Numbered from the stretch's first letter, positions 1-9,619 are shown. The stretch is DNA of 34,513 nt from an uncultured Alphaproteobacteria bacterium (GCA_902523675.1 CABZAL010000009.1:1-34513); one strand, 5' to 3'. Notes: generated from the sequence alone by a model not told the origin. Program-made: numbers and translations.

Positions 1-166
1 TACAAAACTTTTCTTTTGTAATAACAACTACATGCACAGATGCTTGTGGGTTTATATCAGAGAAAGCTAAAATCTCTTCGTTTTCAAAAATTTTATTAGA
101 TGGTAATTCATTTCTCAAAATTTTGGCAAAGACATTTTGAGGATCATATTCTTCAATATTTATCAT
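1..166 (-). CDS. HIT family protein (HinT-like), N-terminal part only
   Basis: This is the first 55 codons of a gene that runs off the left edge of the window. The translation begins [20 protein letters not shown] and continues with [20 protein letters not shown]. This matches the N-terminal half of HIT-domain nucleotide hydrolases (HinT type, purine nucleoside phosphoramidase), which usually read NIFAKIL.GE.P ... AF.DINPQAPVH.LVIPK. The catalytic His-X-His-X-His triad lies further on and is outside the window. The ATG at 166 overlaps the 3' end of hisE by 14 bases, so the gene is almost certainly the last one of the his transcript. A HIT gene after hisE is a familiar alphaproteobacterial arrangement. 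The exact substrate cannot be inferred. Confidence 0.85.
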   Translation of the reverse strand, partial: MINIEEYDPQNVFAKILRNELPSNKIFENEEILAFSDINPQASVHVVVITKEKFC

Positions 167-464
167 TATTCTTTTTTTTCATCCTAGACTTAAGCTCTTC
201 ACAAACGTCATCAATTGATAAATTTGAGAATTCCAAAAGAACTAGCAAGTGGTATAAAACATCAGCTGATTCAGCAATTATTTCTTTTTTGCCTTGAGAT
301 AAAAAAGCTGATACAGTTTCAAAAGATTCTTCACCAAATTTATTTGCTATTTTTTCTTTTCCTTTGCTAAATAAGTTAGCTGTGTAAGAACTCTTTACAG
401 AAGAATGTTTACTATTTTTTATTATTTCTTCTAATTCTCTTAAAATTTTTGTTTTTTCTTTCAT
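153..464 (-). CDS. hisE: Phosphoribosyl-ATP pyrophosphatase
   Basis: HisE hydrolyses phosphoribosyl-ATP to phosphoribosyl-AMP and pyrophosphate, the second step of histidine synthesis. The 103-residue product has the all-alpha MazG-like fold signature: EESFE at residues 45-49 and [13 protein letters not shown] from about 65, which supply the Mg-binding acidic residues. The length is normal for the stand-alone enzyme, so it is not fused to HisI. The gene starts 3 bases after the hisF stop and its end overlaps the HIT gene by 14 bases, so it is translated within the his operon. No hisI, hisG or hisD is present in this window. Confidence 0.95.
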   Translation of the reverse strand: MKEKTKILRELEEIIKNSKHSSVKSSYTANLFSKGKEKIANKFGEESFETVSAFLSQGKKEIIAESADVLYHLLVLLEFSNLSIDDVCEELKSRMKKKNNDKY

Positions 465-467
465 CGA

Positions 468-1229
468 TCAATAATCCATTCTAACTGGAATTTTTCTAGA
501 TTGTAGATGATTTTTAGCCTCAGTAATACTAAAAGTTTTAAAATGAAAGACTGATGCTGCAAGAACTGCAGATGCTCCACCGAGTATTATTCCCTCTGAC
601 AAATGTTCTAATTTACCCACTCCTCCTGAGGCTACAACTGGTATTTTAACCTTTTCTGTAATTTGCTTTAAAAGCTCTATATCAAAACCAGACTTAGTAC
701 CATCTCTATCCATTGATGTTAACAAAATTTCACCAGCGCCTTTGCTTTCTACAAAACCAGACCATTCAACAGCATTAATTAGGCTATTAGTCCTGCCTCC
801 GTGTGAATATACCTCCCATTTATCCCCGTTCTTTTTTGCATCTATTGCAACTACTATGCATTGATTCCCAAATATGTTAGCTCCTTGAGAAATTAAATCT
901 GGATTAGTTATTGCTGCGCTGTTGATTGAAACTTTGTCAGCGCCAGCCAATAAAAATTTCTTTATGTCCTCAACACTTCTTACTCCCCCTCCTACCGTTA
1001 GTGGCACAAAACACTCGTTAGATGTTTTTTTAATTACACTTACCATCGCTTCTCTTCCATCTGAAGTTGCTGTGATATCTAAAAAAGTAATCTCATCCGC
1101 ACCTTCTTCGCTATAAATCTTTGCTTGTTCTGCGGGATCTCCAGCATCAACAAGGTTCTTAAAATTTATTCCTTTAACAGTTCTGCCTTTATTAACATCT
1201 AAACAAGGTATTATTCTTTTTTTTAACAC
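468..1229 (-). CDS. hisF: Imidazole glycerol phosphate synthase, cyclase subunit
   Basis: HisF is the TIM-barrel cyclase that uses ammonia passed from HisH to turn PRFAR into imidazole glycerol phosphate and AICAR. The product is 253 residues, the standard length. It begins [16 protein letters not shown], with catalytic Asp11, and has the second catalytic Asp130 in VVAIDAK. The phosphate-binding glycine loops are visible as VGGGVRS (about 79-85) and VASGGVGK. The start overlaps the hisA stop by 7 bases, so the two are probably translationally coupled. Nothing is missing or unusual. Confidence 0.97.
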   Translation of the reverse strand: MLKKRIIPCLDVNKGRTVKGINFKNLVDAGDPAEQAKIYSEEGADEITFLDITATSDGREAMVSVIKKTSNECFVPLTVGGGVRSVEDIKKFLLAGADKVSINSAAITNPDLISQGANIFGNQCIVVAIDAKKNGDKWEVYSHGGRTNSLINAVEWSGFVESKGAGEILLTSMDRDGTKSGFDIELLKQITEKVKIPVVASGGVGKLEHLSEGIILGGASAVLAASVFHFKTFSITEAKNHLQSRKIPVRMDY

Positions 1230-1945
1230 AATACTTCTAGAGCCTCTTTAACTAAAAACTTTTTCTCATAAATAGCTTTACCAGAAATCACTCCTTCAAG
1301 ATTTGTAAAGTTAAGATCTTTTAATTTTTTTAAGTCATTTAAGGTTGAGACCCCACCAGAAGCAATGATTTTCATTTTTGTGCTTTTTAACAATTTTTTA
1401 ATCTGATAAAAGTTTAAACCTTGTAACAAACCATCTTTATTTATATCCGTAAAGACAGCTCTTGTAACACCAATATCTTCATACATTTTTGCTGAATCAT
1501 ATATTGTTTTTTCACTCGTTTTTGACCACCCCTCGATAGCTACTTTTTCATTTTTTGTATCAATTCCTACAACTATGCGATTTGGAAATAAATTACATGC
1601 TTTTTTTACAAAATTCGGGTCTTTTTCTGCTATTGTACCCAGTATTACTCTATCAACTGAGTTGCTCAAAAATTTTTGAATAGTCTCAAGGTCTCTTATC
1701 CCACCTCCTACCTGGATTTTACATCGAGTATGTCTCTTTATCTCAAAAATTATTTTATGATTTATTGGACTTCCTAAAAACGCACCGTCAATATCAACTA
1801 TGTGAATCCAGCTACAACCAATTTTTTCGAATTCTTTTGCTTGTTCTATTGGATTGTTATTATAGAATTTAATATCTTTTAAAAGACCCTTTTTCAATCT
1901 TATACATTTACCCTCTTTAATATCAATTGCAGGAAAAAAAATCAT
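1223..1945 (-). CDS. hisA: ProFAR isomerase (HisA)
   Basis: HisA is the (beta/alpha)8 barrel that isomerises ProFAR to PRFAR in histidine synthesis. The 240-residue product starts [17 protein letters not shown], with catalytic Asp8. The second catalytic Asp129 sits in VVGIDTKN. The phosphate-binding motifs VGGGIRD (about 79-85) and IASGGVS are intact. It is the paralogue of the neighbouring HisF and is distinguished by the PAIDI start and overall sequence. The ATG overlaps the hisH stop as ATGA (4 bases), showing tight operon packing. Confidence 0.96.
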   Translation of the reverse strand: MIFFPAIDIKEGKCIRLKKGLLKDIKFYNNNPIEQAKEFEKIGCSWIHIVDIDGAFLGSPINHKIIFEIKRHTRCKIQVGGGIRDLETIQKFLSNSVDRVILGTIAEKDPNFVKKACNLFPNRIVVGIDTKNEKVAIEGWSKTSEKTIYDSAKMYEDIGVTRAVFTDINKDGLLQGLNFYQIKKLLKSTKMKIIASGGVSTLNDLKKLKDLNFTNLEGVISGKAIYEKKFLVKEALEVLC

Positions 1946-2616
1946 AATCTAGAATCCCAATTGAGAAATGCGCTCAAAAAGTCTAATCCAAACTTTTGGC
2001 TTTTTTCTGGATGAAACTGAGTACCCAAAATATTTTCTTTGCCAACCATCGCGGTAAAATCATGTCCATAATTAGATAAAAGTAACTGGTTTTTTTTTAA
2101 CTTTTCTTTAAAAATATAACTGTGTACAAAGTAGGCATTAATTTCTTTATTTAGATTCATTCTTGAGTTTTTTTTCCAAAAACCAATAAATGGGTGTTGA
2201 TTATTAAATGATAAACTATTCCAACCTATATGAGGTATTTTTAGACTTTTATCTTTAAGAGAAAATAATTGCACATCACCATCAATCCAACCAAAACCTT
2301 TACTTTTTCCACCTTCAAAACCCCTCTGGGCTAGCATTTGCATACCGACACATATTCCAAGAAACGCTTTTTTTTTATTGATTACATTATCTTCTAAGCA
2401 TTCAAACAATCCTGGGTTTGAGTAAAATCCTTTTATACACCCTTTAAAAGAACCAACACCAGGTAAAATAAAATGTGAAGACTCGTTAAGTTCTTTAATG
2501 TTATTTGTTACCTTAACGTTTGAACAAAAAGTATGTTTATTTAATAATTGTTTAACAGCGTTATAAACAGACCTCAAATTACCTGAACCATAATCAACGA
2601 TTGAAACTATATTCAC
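1942..2616 (-). CDS. hisH: Imidazole glycerol phosphate synthase, glutaminase subunit
   Basis: HisH is the class I glutamine amidotransferase that feeds ammonia to HisF. The 224-residue product has the nucleophile Cys89 in FLGICVGMQML and the His202/Glu204 pair in GTQFHPEKS, so the catalytic triad is complete. The N-terminus SIVDYGSGNLRS is typical. The start is GTG at 2616. It is supported by a good Shine-Dalgarno AGGAG at 2622-2626 that overlaps the stop codon of the upstream gene. A curious ATG directly followed by TGA sits at 2618-2613, overlapping this GTG in another frame. Confidence 0.95.
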   Translation of the reverse strand: MNIVSIVDYGSGNLRSVYNAVKQLLNKHTFCSNVKVTNNIKELNESSHFILPGVGSFKGCIKGFYSNPGLFECLEDNVINKKKAFLGICVGMQMLAQRGFEGGKSKGFGWIDGDVQLFSLKDKSLKIPHIGWNSLSFNNQHPFIGFWKKNSRMNLNKEINAYFVHSYIFKEKLKKNQLLLSNYGHDFTAMVGKENILGTQFHPEKSQKFGLDFLSAFLNWDSRL

Positions 2617-2624
2617 ATAAGCTC

Positions 2625-2960
2625 CTAAGTTTTATAAGTAAAAAAAGCATTATTTTGACTTGATGCAGAAATAAATTTGACGATTTCAAATTTCAATTTT
2701 TGATTATAATAATTAATTAAAATATCATTTCCATAAATTCCCCAAAAGAATGAAGATGTAAATATGTATAAATAAAAAAACCCATCATCTAAAGCAAATC
2801 CAAGCAACAACAAAATTATCAAATAGATGGAGGATATTGCCCACAATTTATTAGCAAATCCCCAAAAAAAAGTTAAGAAAAAAGCTTTCCAAGAAAATCC
2901 AATTTTAATTATCTCTATTTCTCTTTTACTACTATTTTCTAATACACAAAAAGAAGACAT
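2625..2960 (-). CDS. DUF2628-type small membrane protein in the his operon
   Basis: The 111-residue product has a short N-terminal stretch, then SWKAFFLTFFWGFANKLW followed by one long or two short hydrophobic helices (about 40-75) and a polar C-terminus. The aromatic W.AF..TFFWGF pattern is that of DUF2628 proteins. In Alphaproteobacteria these are commonly encoded between hisB and hisH; that placement is from general knowledge. It starts directly after the hisB stop, with no spacer, and ends 8 bases before the hisH GTG, so it is co-transcribed with the his genes. No catalytic motif is visible. Its biochemical function is unknown and a direct role in histidine synthesis should not be assumed. 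Confidence 0.7.
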   Translation of the reverse strand: MSSFCVLENSSKREIEIIKIGFSWKAFFLTFFWGFANKLWAISSIYLIILLLLGFALDDGFFYLYIFTSSFFWGIYGNDILINYYNQKLKFEIVKFISASSQNNAFFTYKT

Positions 2961-3560
2961 TTAAAGAGATCCTCCAAGGGTACCCTTAGTTGAGGGTATC
3001 TGATTCTTTCTTTTGGAATCTATTTGCACCGCCTCTCTTATTGATCTTGCTAATCCTTTAAAACATGATTCAATAATATGATGAGAGTTTTCTCCGTACA
3101 AGTTTTCAATATGCAACGTAATACCTGAATTTTGAGCAAAGGCTTGGAACCATTCCTTAAATAATTCAGTATCCATTTCTCCAACTTTATCATTAGGAAA
3201 TGAGACTTTCCAAATTAAATACGGTCTATTTGAACAATCAACAACAACTCTTGACAAAGTTTCGTCCATTACAGATAGTGCTTGACCAAACCTTGTGATG
3301 CCTACCCTATTATCTAATGCTTTATAGAGAGCTTGACCGAGTGCAATCGCTGAATCTTCAGTTGTGTGATGATAATCTACGTGTAAATCACCTGAAACTT
3401 TTAATTCAACATCCACTAAGCTGTGTCTAGAAAATTGATCTATCATATGATCTAAAAAACCTATCCCAGTATTTATTTTTGATTTACCAGTCCCATCTAA
3501 ATTTACTGTAACTTTTATTTTTGTTTCTTTTGTTTTTCTTTCTATTGTTTGTTTTCTCAT
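2961..3560 (-). CDS. hisB: Imidazoleglycerol-phosphate dehydratase
   Basis: HisB dehydrates imidazole glycerol phosphate to imidazole acetol phosphate. The 199-residue product is the monofunctional form, without the HisN phosphatase domain seen in enterobacteria. Metal-binding motifs are present in both halves: DHM at 37-39, DYHHTTED at 62-69, and the duplicated SHHIIES at 159-165. It is the first gene of the minus-strand his operon here. A 92-base gap (3561-3652) separates it from the divergent hslV, so promoters for both directions should lie there. Confidence 0.96.
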   Translation of the reverse strand: MRKQTIERKTKETKIKVTVNLDGTGKSKINTGIGFLDHMIDQFSRHSLVDVELKVSGDLHVDYHHTTEDSAIALGQALYKALDNRVGITRFGQALSVMDETLSRVVVDCSNRPYLIWKVSFPNDKVGEMDTELFKEWFQAFAQNSGITLHIENLYGENSHHIIESCFKGLARSIREAVQIDSKRKNQIPSTKGTLGGSL

Positions 3561-3652
3561 AATCTAATATTATAAATTTATATATTTACATTATTAACAC
3601 ATAATCATATACAAATTCTATTCTAATTAACTTTTATAGTTTTTTTGTAATT

Positions 3653-4204
3653 ATGGAAAAAGAAAATAAATTACGTTGGCATGGCACAACTGTTGTATCA
3701 ATAAGAAGAAAGAGTGAAGTTGTTATTGCTGCAGACGGACAAGTAACATTGGGGGATACGGTGATTAAATCTAACGCAAAAAAAGTAAGAATTTTGGGAA
3801 ATGGAAAAGTGCTTTCTGGGTTTGCAGGAGCAACAGCTGATGCGTTTGCACTTTTTGAAAGGCTTGAATCAAAGCTTGAAAAAACCTCAAATAATTTAAT
3901 GCGAGCTTGTGTAGATTTGGCAAAAGATTGGAGAACAGATAGATATTTAAGAAGGTTAGAGGCTATGATGCTAGTTGCTGACAAAGATGTAAGTTTAATT
4001 TTAAGCGGAACTGGGGACGTGCTTGAGCCAAAAGACGGACTTATGGCCATAGGTTCAGGGGGTAATTATGCACTGGCAGCGGCTCAGGCTCTTAACACAA
4101 CAAAACTTGATGCAGAAAAAATTGCTGTTAAAAGTCTTGAAATTGCTGCGGACTTATGTATCTACACAAATAGAAATATAACCTTAGAAAAAATAAAATT
4201 TTAA
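3653..4204 (+). CDS. hslV: ATP-dependent protease peptidase subunit HslV
   Basis: HslV is the proteasome-like threonine peptidase of the cytoplasmic HslUV (ClpYQ) protease. The 183-residue product reads [19 protein letters not shown]. The conserved HG-TT junction predicts removal of an 11-residue leader, leaving Thr12 as the N-terminal nucleophile. [20 protein letters not shown] is the conserved following block. The stop overlaps the hslU ATG by one base (TAATG), so the two subunits are coupled. The gene is divergent from hisB. No clear Shine-Dalgarno precedes the ATG, which is common in such AT-rich genomes. Confidence 0.96.
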   Translation: MEKENKLRWHGTTVVSIRRKSEVVIAADGQVTLGDTVIKSNAKKVRILGNGKVLSGFAGATADAFALFERLESKLEKTSNNLMRACVDLAKDWRTDRYLRRLEAMMLVADKDVSLILSGTGDVLEPKDGLMAIGSGGNYALAAAQALNTTKLDAEKIAVKSLEIAADLCIYTNRNITLEKIKF

Positions 4205-5514
4205 TGACCTCTTTTACGCCTAGAGAAATTGTTTCAGAATTGGATAGATTTATTGTCGGTCAGAATGATGCAAAGAGAGCTGTTGCGGTTGCACTTAGAA
4301 ATAGATGGAGAAGACAACAAATTGATGAATCATTAAAAGATGAAGTATTACCTAAAAATATCTTAATGATCGGCCCAACAGGTGTAGGAAAAACTGAAAT
4401 AGCTAGAAGACTTGCCAAATTGGCTCAGGCTCCTTTCATAAAGGTTGAAGCTACAAAATTTACTGAAGTGGGCTATGTGGGCAGGGATGTAGAGCAAATA
4501 ATACGAGATTTAGTGGAAATATCAATAACACTCAATAAAAACTTCCTCAAAGACGAGGTTAAAGCAAAAGCCGAAATTAATGCAGAAAAAAGAGTTATAG
4601 AAGCACTCGTTGGGTCAACAGCAACTAATCAAACAAAAGAAAAATTTAAAAAAATGTTGCGAAACGGAGAGCTTGACAAACAAGAGGTAGAAATTGAAGT
4701 TGAATCTAAAGCTGGCATGCCACTTAAATCCATGGAAATCCCTGGAATGCCAGGAGGAATGATGGGAATGCTAAATCTAGGAGAAGTACTGGGAAAAAGT
4801 TTTGGACAAAAAAAAGAAAAAAGGAAACTAACTGTTAAGGATTCTTACAATTATTTAATTGAAGAAGAATCAGATAAATTAATTGATAATGAGAACTTAA
4901 TCAAAAGATCACTAAAAAATGTAGAACAAGATGGGATAGTTTTTCTTGACGAAATTGATAAAATTTGTGGAAGAAATTCAAAAGGCACAGCAGAGGTCAG
5001 TCGAGAGGGTGTTCAAAGAGATTTGCTTCCGCTAATTGAAGGCACGTCTGTATCTACAAAATATGGAAGTGTAAAAACTGATCATGTTTTGTTTATAGCT
5101 TCTGGAGCATTTCATGTTGCAAAACCATCAGACTTACTGCCTGAACTGCAGGGCCGGCTCCCGAACAGGGTGGAGCTTTCTGCATTAAATAAAAAAGACT
5201 TTATATCAATTCTCAAAGAACCAGAGAATAATCTTATTAGGCAATATATAGAATTAATAGCTACCGAAGGTGTAACATTAAATTTTACCGAAGAAGCTAT
5301 CTCACAGATTGCTGAAATAGCGACTAAAGTAAATGAAGAAATTGAAAATATTGGTGCTAGGCGTCTTCACACAATTTTAGAGAAAGTTCTAGAGGAAATT
5401 AGTTTTTCAGCTTCAGACAAAAAAATTAGTAAAATCGACATTGACGAAAAATATGTAATAAAGCAGTTAAATGATGTTTATAAAGAAGATGATATTAACA
5501 AGTTTATTCTTTGA
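4204..5514 (+). CDS. hslU: ATP-dependent protease ATPase subunit HslU
   Basis: HslU is the AAA+ unfoldase that feeds substrates into HslV. The 436-residue product starts with the family-typical [16 protein letters not shown]. It has Walker A GPTGVGKT at 57-64, the pore segment GYVGRDVEQ at about 90-98, an I-domain insertion rich in Gly and Met around 170-200, and Walker B FLDEID at 247-252. Sensor-type GARRLHT is present near the C-terminus. The tail ends KFIL, close to the usual conserved hydrophobic end that docks into HslV. The last 11 bases overlap the convergent Smr gene. Confidence 0.97.
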   Translation: MTSFTPREIVSELDRFIVGQNDAKRAVAVALRNRWRRQQIDESLKDEVLPKNILMIGPTGVGKTEIARRLAKLAQAPFIKVEATKFTEVGYVGRDVEQIIRDLVEISITLNKNFLKDEVKAKAEINAEKRVIEALVGSTATNQTKEKFKKMLRNGELDKQEVEIEVESKAGMPLKSMEIPGMPGGMMGMLNLGEVLGKSFGQKKEKRKLTVKDSYNYLIEEESDKLIDNENLIKRSLKNVEQDGIVFLDEIDKICGRNSKGTAEVSREGVQRDLLPLIEGTSVSTKYGSVKTDHVLFIASGAFHVAKPSDLLPELQGRLPNRVELSALNKKDFISILKEPENNLIRQYIELIATEGVTLNFTEEAISQIAEIATKVNEEIENIGARRLHTILEKVLEEISFSASDKKISKIDIDEKYVIKQLNDVYKEDDINKFIL

Positions 5515-6037
5515 ACTTTCTTAAATACAGAATGTACGCACCGTTACCTCCAAGATCATTTGGAGCCTGTGTGTACCATAAAACAAACTTCGATATTAAA
5601 ATTGAACTAATCCATTGTGGAACTAATTCTTTTAAAATGCCTTTCCCCCTCCAACCATATTCAACTCCTAACCTTTTTCCTTTTCCTGTAATAATAAGTA
5701 ACAATCTATTTCTTTTTTCAAAATTAAGCCTGATAAATTGAAAGACTTTTATCTTTGCTTCGTATACTTTTAGACCATGTAAATCAAGTGTTCCTTCTAT
5801 TTTTTTTTGTCTCCTTTTTACTTTTTTTATTAAATTTTGGTCAGTATTTTTTTGGTATTCAAATTTTTCGTCAGGTATCTCAATATTTTCGAGATTTATT
5901 TTTTCTAAAATTTTCTGGGAAGTTAGTTCACTATTTTTTTCGGTTTTAACTTTTTGTGCAGGTTTTATTATGTTTTTATTTATTGGGTTTACTGATTTGA
6001 TAAATTCATCCCATTCATCATTTTTTTTTTCAGTCAT
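5504..6037 (-). CDS. Smr-domain protein
   Basis: The 177-residue product has a charged, probably disordered N-terminal 80 residues. A C-terminal Smr (small MutS-related) domain follows, recognised by LDLHG at 84-88 and TGKGKR at 117-122. Smr domains are nucleic-acid nucleases or binding modules, and stand-alone versions in bacteria have been linked to RNA cleavage. The role of this alphaproteobacterial type is not established. The gene starts inside the last 8 bases of mltA, so it is the distal gene of a Tim44-like/mltA/smr operon. Its 3' end overlaps the convergent hslU end by 11 bases, leaving no room for a hairpin terminator. Confidence 0.85.
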   Translation of the reverse strand: MTEKKNDEWDEFIKSVNPINKNIIKPAQKVKTEKNSELTSQKILEKINLENIEIPDEKFEYQKNTDQNLIKKVKRRQKKIEGTLDLHGLKVYEAKIKVFQFIRLNFEKRNRLLLIITGKGKRLGVEYGWRGKGILKELVPQWISSILISKFVLWYTQAPNDLGGNGAYILYLRKFKE

Positions 6038-7049
6038 AAGCTATTACTGGTACAAGACAAATTAATAATAATGGTTTTTTTAACTTTCCTGCCTCTTTTT
6101 CTGCCACTTTACCACTTCCAATAAATAAATCAGCTCTATTAAATCCCTTTATTGCTGAACCAGTATCATGAGCAAGTGTGAGCATATCAAATTTTTTGTA
6201 TTCTGCCTTCAAAACGAAGGGCACTCCTAGAGGATATAGCTTTGTGTCAATAGCAATACTTACGTTAGGAATTAAAATTCTTCCCATAGCTCCAATCGGT
6301 CCTGCTTCAAAAAAAGGTGATGATTTGAAAAAGATATACCTTTTGTTTTTGTTTAAAATTTCTGCTTTTCTATCAGTATTTTTTCTTAACCACTCTTTAA
6401 TTGATTGAAGTGTTACATTTTCTTTTTTAAGATATCCTTTTTTCACCATAATTTTTCCAATTGATGTGTATGGGAATCCATTATTTCCAGAGTAAGATAT
6501 TTTTACCTTGTTACCATTTTTATATTTACCTATTCCGGACCCTTGAATTTGTAAAAAAAACAGATCAATTTCGTCATCAGTCCAATATAAAACATCTTCA
6601 TATTTAAACATTTCATTTATCTTTCGTCTTTCAAAAAACAAATCTTTGGAATAACGAAGTAATGGATATTGAAAAATATTTGTTTTTTTATCAGAAATTT
6701 TAATTGTTGGCTCATAATATCCGGTCAATAATTGCTTTTTGTTACTTAGTCCAACTGCTTTGAAATTTTGTATAAGAAAATTTTTGTTAAAAGTACTTTT
6801 ACCTAACTTTATGCAAACATGTTTCCATTTTTCTAAACTGCCGAAATTAGGATATGATCGATGTTCTTTTAGTTTTTTTTTAAAATGCTCGGAATCACAG
6901 TTATCTAAAAGAATTTTTTTAAATTTCAAAATGTTAGAGTCTAGTAAATCGAGAGTTCTAATATCGTATTCTTTCGAGTAGGCTATGCTAATTTGAAAAT
7001 TGAAGGCTAAGATTATTATTAAAAAAAAAAAATTGACTATTTTAAACAT
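6030..7049 (-). CDS. mltA: Membrane-bound lytic murein transglycosylase A family protein
   Basis: MltA cleaves the glycan strands of peptidoglycan to 1,6-anhydro products. The 339-residue product has a hydrophobic N-terminal signal (about 4-24, ending SIAYS) and no cysteine there, so unlike E. coli MltA it does not look like a lipoprotein. Family motifs are LLTGYYEP (107-114), FFLQIQGSG (164-172), and the 3D-domain motif AHDTGSAIKGFNRADLF (293-309). In that motif Asp307 corresponds to the catalytic Asp308 of E. coli. It lies 3 bases after the Tim44-like gene. Confidence 0.93.
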   Translation of the reverse strand: MFKIVNFFFLIIILAFNFQISIAYSKEYDIRTLDLLDSNILKFKKILLDNCDSEHFKKKLKEHRSYPNFGSLEKWKHVCIKLGKSTFNKNFLIQNFKAVGLSNKKQLLTGYYEPTIKISDKKTNIFQYPLLRYSKDLFFERRKINEMFKYEDVLYWTDDEIDLFFLQIQGSGIGKYKNGNKVKISYSGNNGFPYTSIGKIMVKKGYLKKENVTLQSIKEWLRKNTDRKAEILNKNKRYIFFKSSPFFEAGPIGAMGRILIPNVSIAIDTKLYPLGVPFVLKAEYKKFDMLTLAHDTGSAIKGFNRADLFIGSGKVAEKEAGKLKKPLLLICLVPVIAYD

Positions 7050-7052
7050 TAC

Positions 7053-7727
7053 TTAAACTTCTGCTATTGAAAGCAAAGTCCAATTAGGATTTTTTGACAT
7101 CAACTCTTTTGTAAATGTCCATTTTTCTGATATATCAAGAATTTGATTGGCATCTCCGTCAATAATTTCATCTTTATCATTTTTTACTAAATGAATCTGT
7201 TGACTTTCATATTTAAGCGTAATTATAGCTTTTTTGTCTGCAAGTTTTATCTCTAATAATTCTGGTTCTTTTAAATCTATGATTGTAATTTCAAATACTT
7301 GTTTGTTTTTTATTCTTTTATCTATGTCTTTTTTGTAATCCTTAAAAATTGATTGATCTAGGAGTTCCTCTAAATTTTTAAGATTATTTTTTGAATATGC
7401 AATTAAGATAAATTCAAACGCCTTTTTAGCTTTATCTAAAAAGCTATTAAGGTCAAATTTTGAGTCAATTTTTTTTATAGCTAGAAGCGTCTTATTAAAA
7501 TCCCTATTCTCGTGCAAATGCGATTGGTCTCTTTCCTTCTCAACTTTTTTCTTTAGTTTGATTTCTTTATCTGGCTTACTTTCTTTGAATTTAGTTTTGA
7601 GGTTATATCTCTTTGCTAAGTCTTCTTCGTTGCCAGTCTTTTTCCCCAACACGTTTCTGAGTCTATTGAGAATAAAAACTGCAATTAAAGCAAGTATTAG
7701 AATGTCAAAAAAGGGGATGTTGCCCAT
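7053..7727 (-). CDS. Tim44-like domain protein
   Basis: The 224-residue product starts MGNIPFFDILILALIAVFIL, an N-terminal membrane anchor. A lysine-rich charged linker follows (about 28-75), then a C-terminal Tim44-like (NTF2-fold) domain ending WTFTKELMSKNPNWTLLSIAEV. In Alphaproteobacteria such proteins are commonly divergent from secB and are linked to membrane protein handling. The open frame extends 17 codons upstream, but I chose the internal ATG because GGAGAAA lies just before it and because the family usually starts with this anchor. It is the first gene of an operon with mltA and smr. Confidence 0.85.
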   Translation of the reverse strand: MGNIPFFDILILALIAVFILNRLRNVLGKKTGNEEDLAKRYNLKTKFKESKPDKEIKLKKKVEKERDQSHLHENRDFNKTLLAIKKIDSKFDLNSFLDKAKKAFEFILIAYSKNNLKNLEELLDQSIFKDYKKDIDKRIKNKQVFEITIIDLKEPELLEIKLADKKAIITLKYESQQIHLVKNDKDEIIDGDANQILDISEKWTFTKELMSKNPNWTLLSIAEV

Positions 7728-7826
7728 TAAATATGTTTCTCCATAAATATTTGTATAAAAGTTTAATATAGAATACAAATTAATAATATATTAATATATT
7801 GTAATTTTTTTTAATAGAAAGGTTTT

Positions 7827-8297
7827 ATGTCAAATAATAATAAAGACTCCTTAAATCAAGAAAATAATAATTTTCAATTTATAATTAATACCCAATATTT
7901 AAAAGATTTATCTTTTGAAAATCCAAAAGCACCAAATTCGTTGAAAGTCTTTAATTCCAAACCTGAAATTAAAATTGATGTAGACATAAAATCAAAATCT
8001 CTTAAAGATCATGGTGAAGATATATTTGAAGTTGATTTAATGATCAAGGGCTCTACTTATGTTGAAAAAGAAATAATGTTTGTTGTTGAAGCTATTTATT
8101 CAGGTATTTTTACCATTAAAAACGCTCCAAATGACGTTTTGGAAAAAGTTTTATTAATTGAATGCCCTAAATTTTTATTTCCATTTCTGCGGTCTATCAT
8201 TGCTGCAAATACTCGAGATGGCGGCTTTCCTCCATTGATGATAACCCCCATTGATTTTGTTAGTTTATACGAAAGTAAGAAAAAAAGAACTAGCTAA
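7827..8297 (+). CDS. secB: Protein-export chaperone SecB
   Basis: SecB holds precursor proteins unfolded and delivers them to SecA for export. The 156-residue product has the conserved FIINTQYLKDLSFENPKAP block near its start and the FLFPFLRSIIAANTRDGGFPPLMITPIDF block near its end. That length is normal for the family. The ATG is preceded by AGAAAGG with 4 bases of spacing, one of the better ribosome binding sites in the window. The gene is divergent from the Tim44-like gene across 99 bases of AT-rich sequence. Its 3' end overlaps dnaQ by 8 bases. Confidence 0.96.
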   Translation: MSNNNKDSLNQENNNFQFIINTQYLKDLSFENPKAPNSLKVFNSKPEIKIDVDIKSKSLKDHGEDIFEVDLMIKGSTYVEKEIMFVVEAIYSGIFTIKNAPNDVLEKVLLIECPKFLFPFLRSIIAANTRDGGFPPLMITPIDFVSLYESKKKRTS

Positions 8298-8970
8298 CAG
8301 ACCAAAAGTTCCTTGGGATATCTTTTAACATTTTTGTATGATTATCCTTTTCATATTCAGTTAACTCAATCTCATTCAGCTTAATGTTGTTTACGTTTGA
8401 AGTATGTTTATTTAATAAATTGAAATCTTTATTGTTATTTGAAAATTTAAATTTTCTTTGTTTCCCGCCTATAAGTTCTAAATAAACTTTTGCTAATAAG
8501 TGACAATCTGTCATTGCATCGTGCTTTTCTCTTCCCTCTAAACTAATATCGTACCTTTTGCATAAAGCGTTGAGATTAACTTTACTACCAGGAAAGAGTT
8601 TCTTTGCCATAACCAAAGAACAAATACATTTTTCTATGTCAATTAATTCTAAGTTATTTCTAGAAAAAGCACTGTTTATCATAGAAATATCAAACGAAGC
8701 ATTATGAACTATTAAAATTGAATCTTTTATATATGCTATAAAATCGTCTAAACAATCGTCAAATTTTGGATATTTTTCTAATATTTTGTTATTTAAACCA
8801 TGTATCTTTTCAGCTGCATCACTTATTTTTATGAGTCCAGGGCTATAATATCTATGAAACACATTGCCTGTTGGAACGTCATTAACAAGTTCCAAACATC
8901 CAATTTCTATTATTCTATCTTTTTGAAAATTTAAACCAGTAGTCTCAGTATCAAGAATTATTTTTCTCAT
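8290..8970 (-). CDS. dnaQ: DNA polymerase III epsilon subunit (3'-5' proofreading exonuclease)
   Basis: This is the DEDDh proofreading exonuclease of the replicative polymerase. The 226-residue product has ExoI DTETTG at 7-12 (Asp7, Glu9), ExoII HNASFD at 89-94 (Asp94) and ExoIII HDAMTD at 150-155 (His150, Asp155), so all catalytic residues are present. The C-terminal tail of about 60 residues is polar and would be expected to contact the polymerase alpha subunit. The start overlaps the end of coaE by 20 bases. The order maf-aroE-coaE-dnaQ is well conserved in Alphaproteobacteria. Confidence 0.95.
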   Translation of the reverse strand: MRKIILDTETTGLNFQKDRIIEIGCLELVNDVPTGNVFHRYYSPGLIKISDAAEKIHGLNNKILEKYPKFDDCLDDFIAYIKDSILIVHNASFDISMINSAFSRNNLELIDIEKCICSLVMAKKLFPGSKVNLNALCKRYDISLEGREKHDAMTDCHLLAKVYLELIGGKQRKFKFSNNNKDFNLLNKHTSNVNNIKLNEIELTEYEKDNHTKMLKDIPRNFWSVS

Positions 8971-9619
8971 AGTTATTAAAATATATATATTTTTGTGGCC
9001 AAACCTTAATAATTTTTTTTTTTTTTATTTTTTTTAGGAATCTCTTTATTTCTTTTAAAACAAAGAATGTACCATTACCTGTATTAATATTTAAAGAGAT
9101 ATGTTTAAGATATTTTTTTTTATCGTATTTTTGTCTAATCAATATATTTTTCAATTTTTTTTCAGTCATTTCTGGTCTTGAAATTACTCTTCTCTTTTGA
9201 ATGTGTTTGTTAACTAATAAATTAATAATAAAATCGCACTTCAAAAAATTTTTTTTTACAAACATAATTGGAATGTCAAGAAAAACTGTTTTTTTCCTAA
9301 TAATTGAGGCTTGTTTTAAAAATTGTTTTTCCTTTTGTTTAACTAATGGATGAAGAAGGCTTTCTAACTTATCCAGATCTTTAGGATTATTAAATAGATA
9401 TTCACCTAGATCAACAGTATTGATTTCACAATTATCGGTAATTATTTTTTTTACTTTGTTTTCAAAAAGAAATCTAATGCTGTTATTTACTTTTTTTTCT
9501 TTTATTAAACTTTTACAACATTCATCACTTGAAAAAACACTGTACCCCATTTTTTTTAAAATTTGCGTTGTTTTAGTTTTTCCTGTTCCAATCTCCCCTG
9601 TGATTCCAATTACAATCAT
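8951..9619 (-). CDS. coaE: Dephospho-CoA kinase
   Basis: CoaE phosphorylates dephospho-CoA in the last step of CoA synthesis. The 222-residue product starts MIVIGITGEIGTGKTKTTQIL, with the P-loop GEIGTGKT at 8-15. It also has the family block FSSDECCKSLIKE and FLDIPIMF. The C-terminus is very rich in lysine and isoleucine (KKIKKKKIIK), reflecting the strong AT bias. The ATG overlaps the aroE stop by 4 bases (ATGA). Confidence 0.92.
   Translation of the reverse strand: MIVIGITGEIGTGKTKTTQILKKMGYSVFSSDECCKSLIKEKKVNNSIRFLFENKVKKIITDNCEINTVDLGEYLFNNPKDLDKLESLLHPLVKQKEKQFLKQASIIRKKTVFLDIPIMFVKKNFLKCDFIINLLVNKHIQKRRVISRPEMTEKKLKNILIRQKYDKKKYLKHISLNINTGNGTFFVLKEIKRFLKKIKKKKIIKVWPQKYIYFNNYEKNNS

Noticed and set aside
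4741-4800. Gly/Met-rich repeat in hslU as an unusual insertion
   Set aside because: The I-domain of HslU is naturally variable and Gly/Met-rich stretches occur there; total length is normal.
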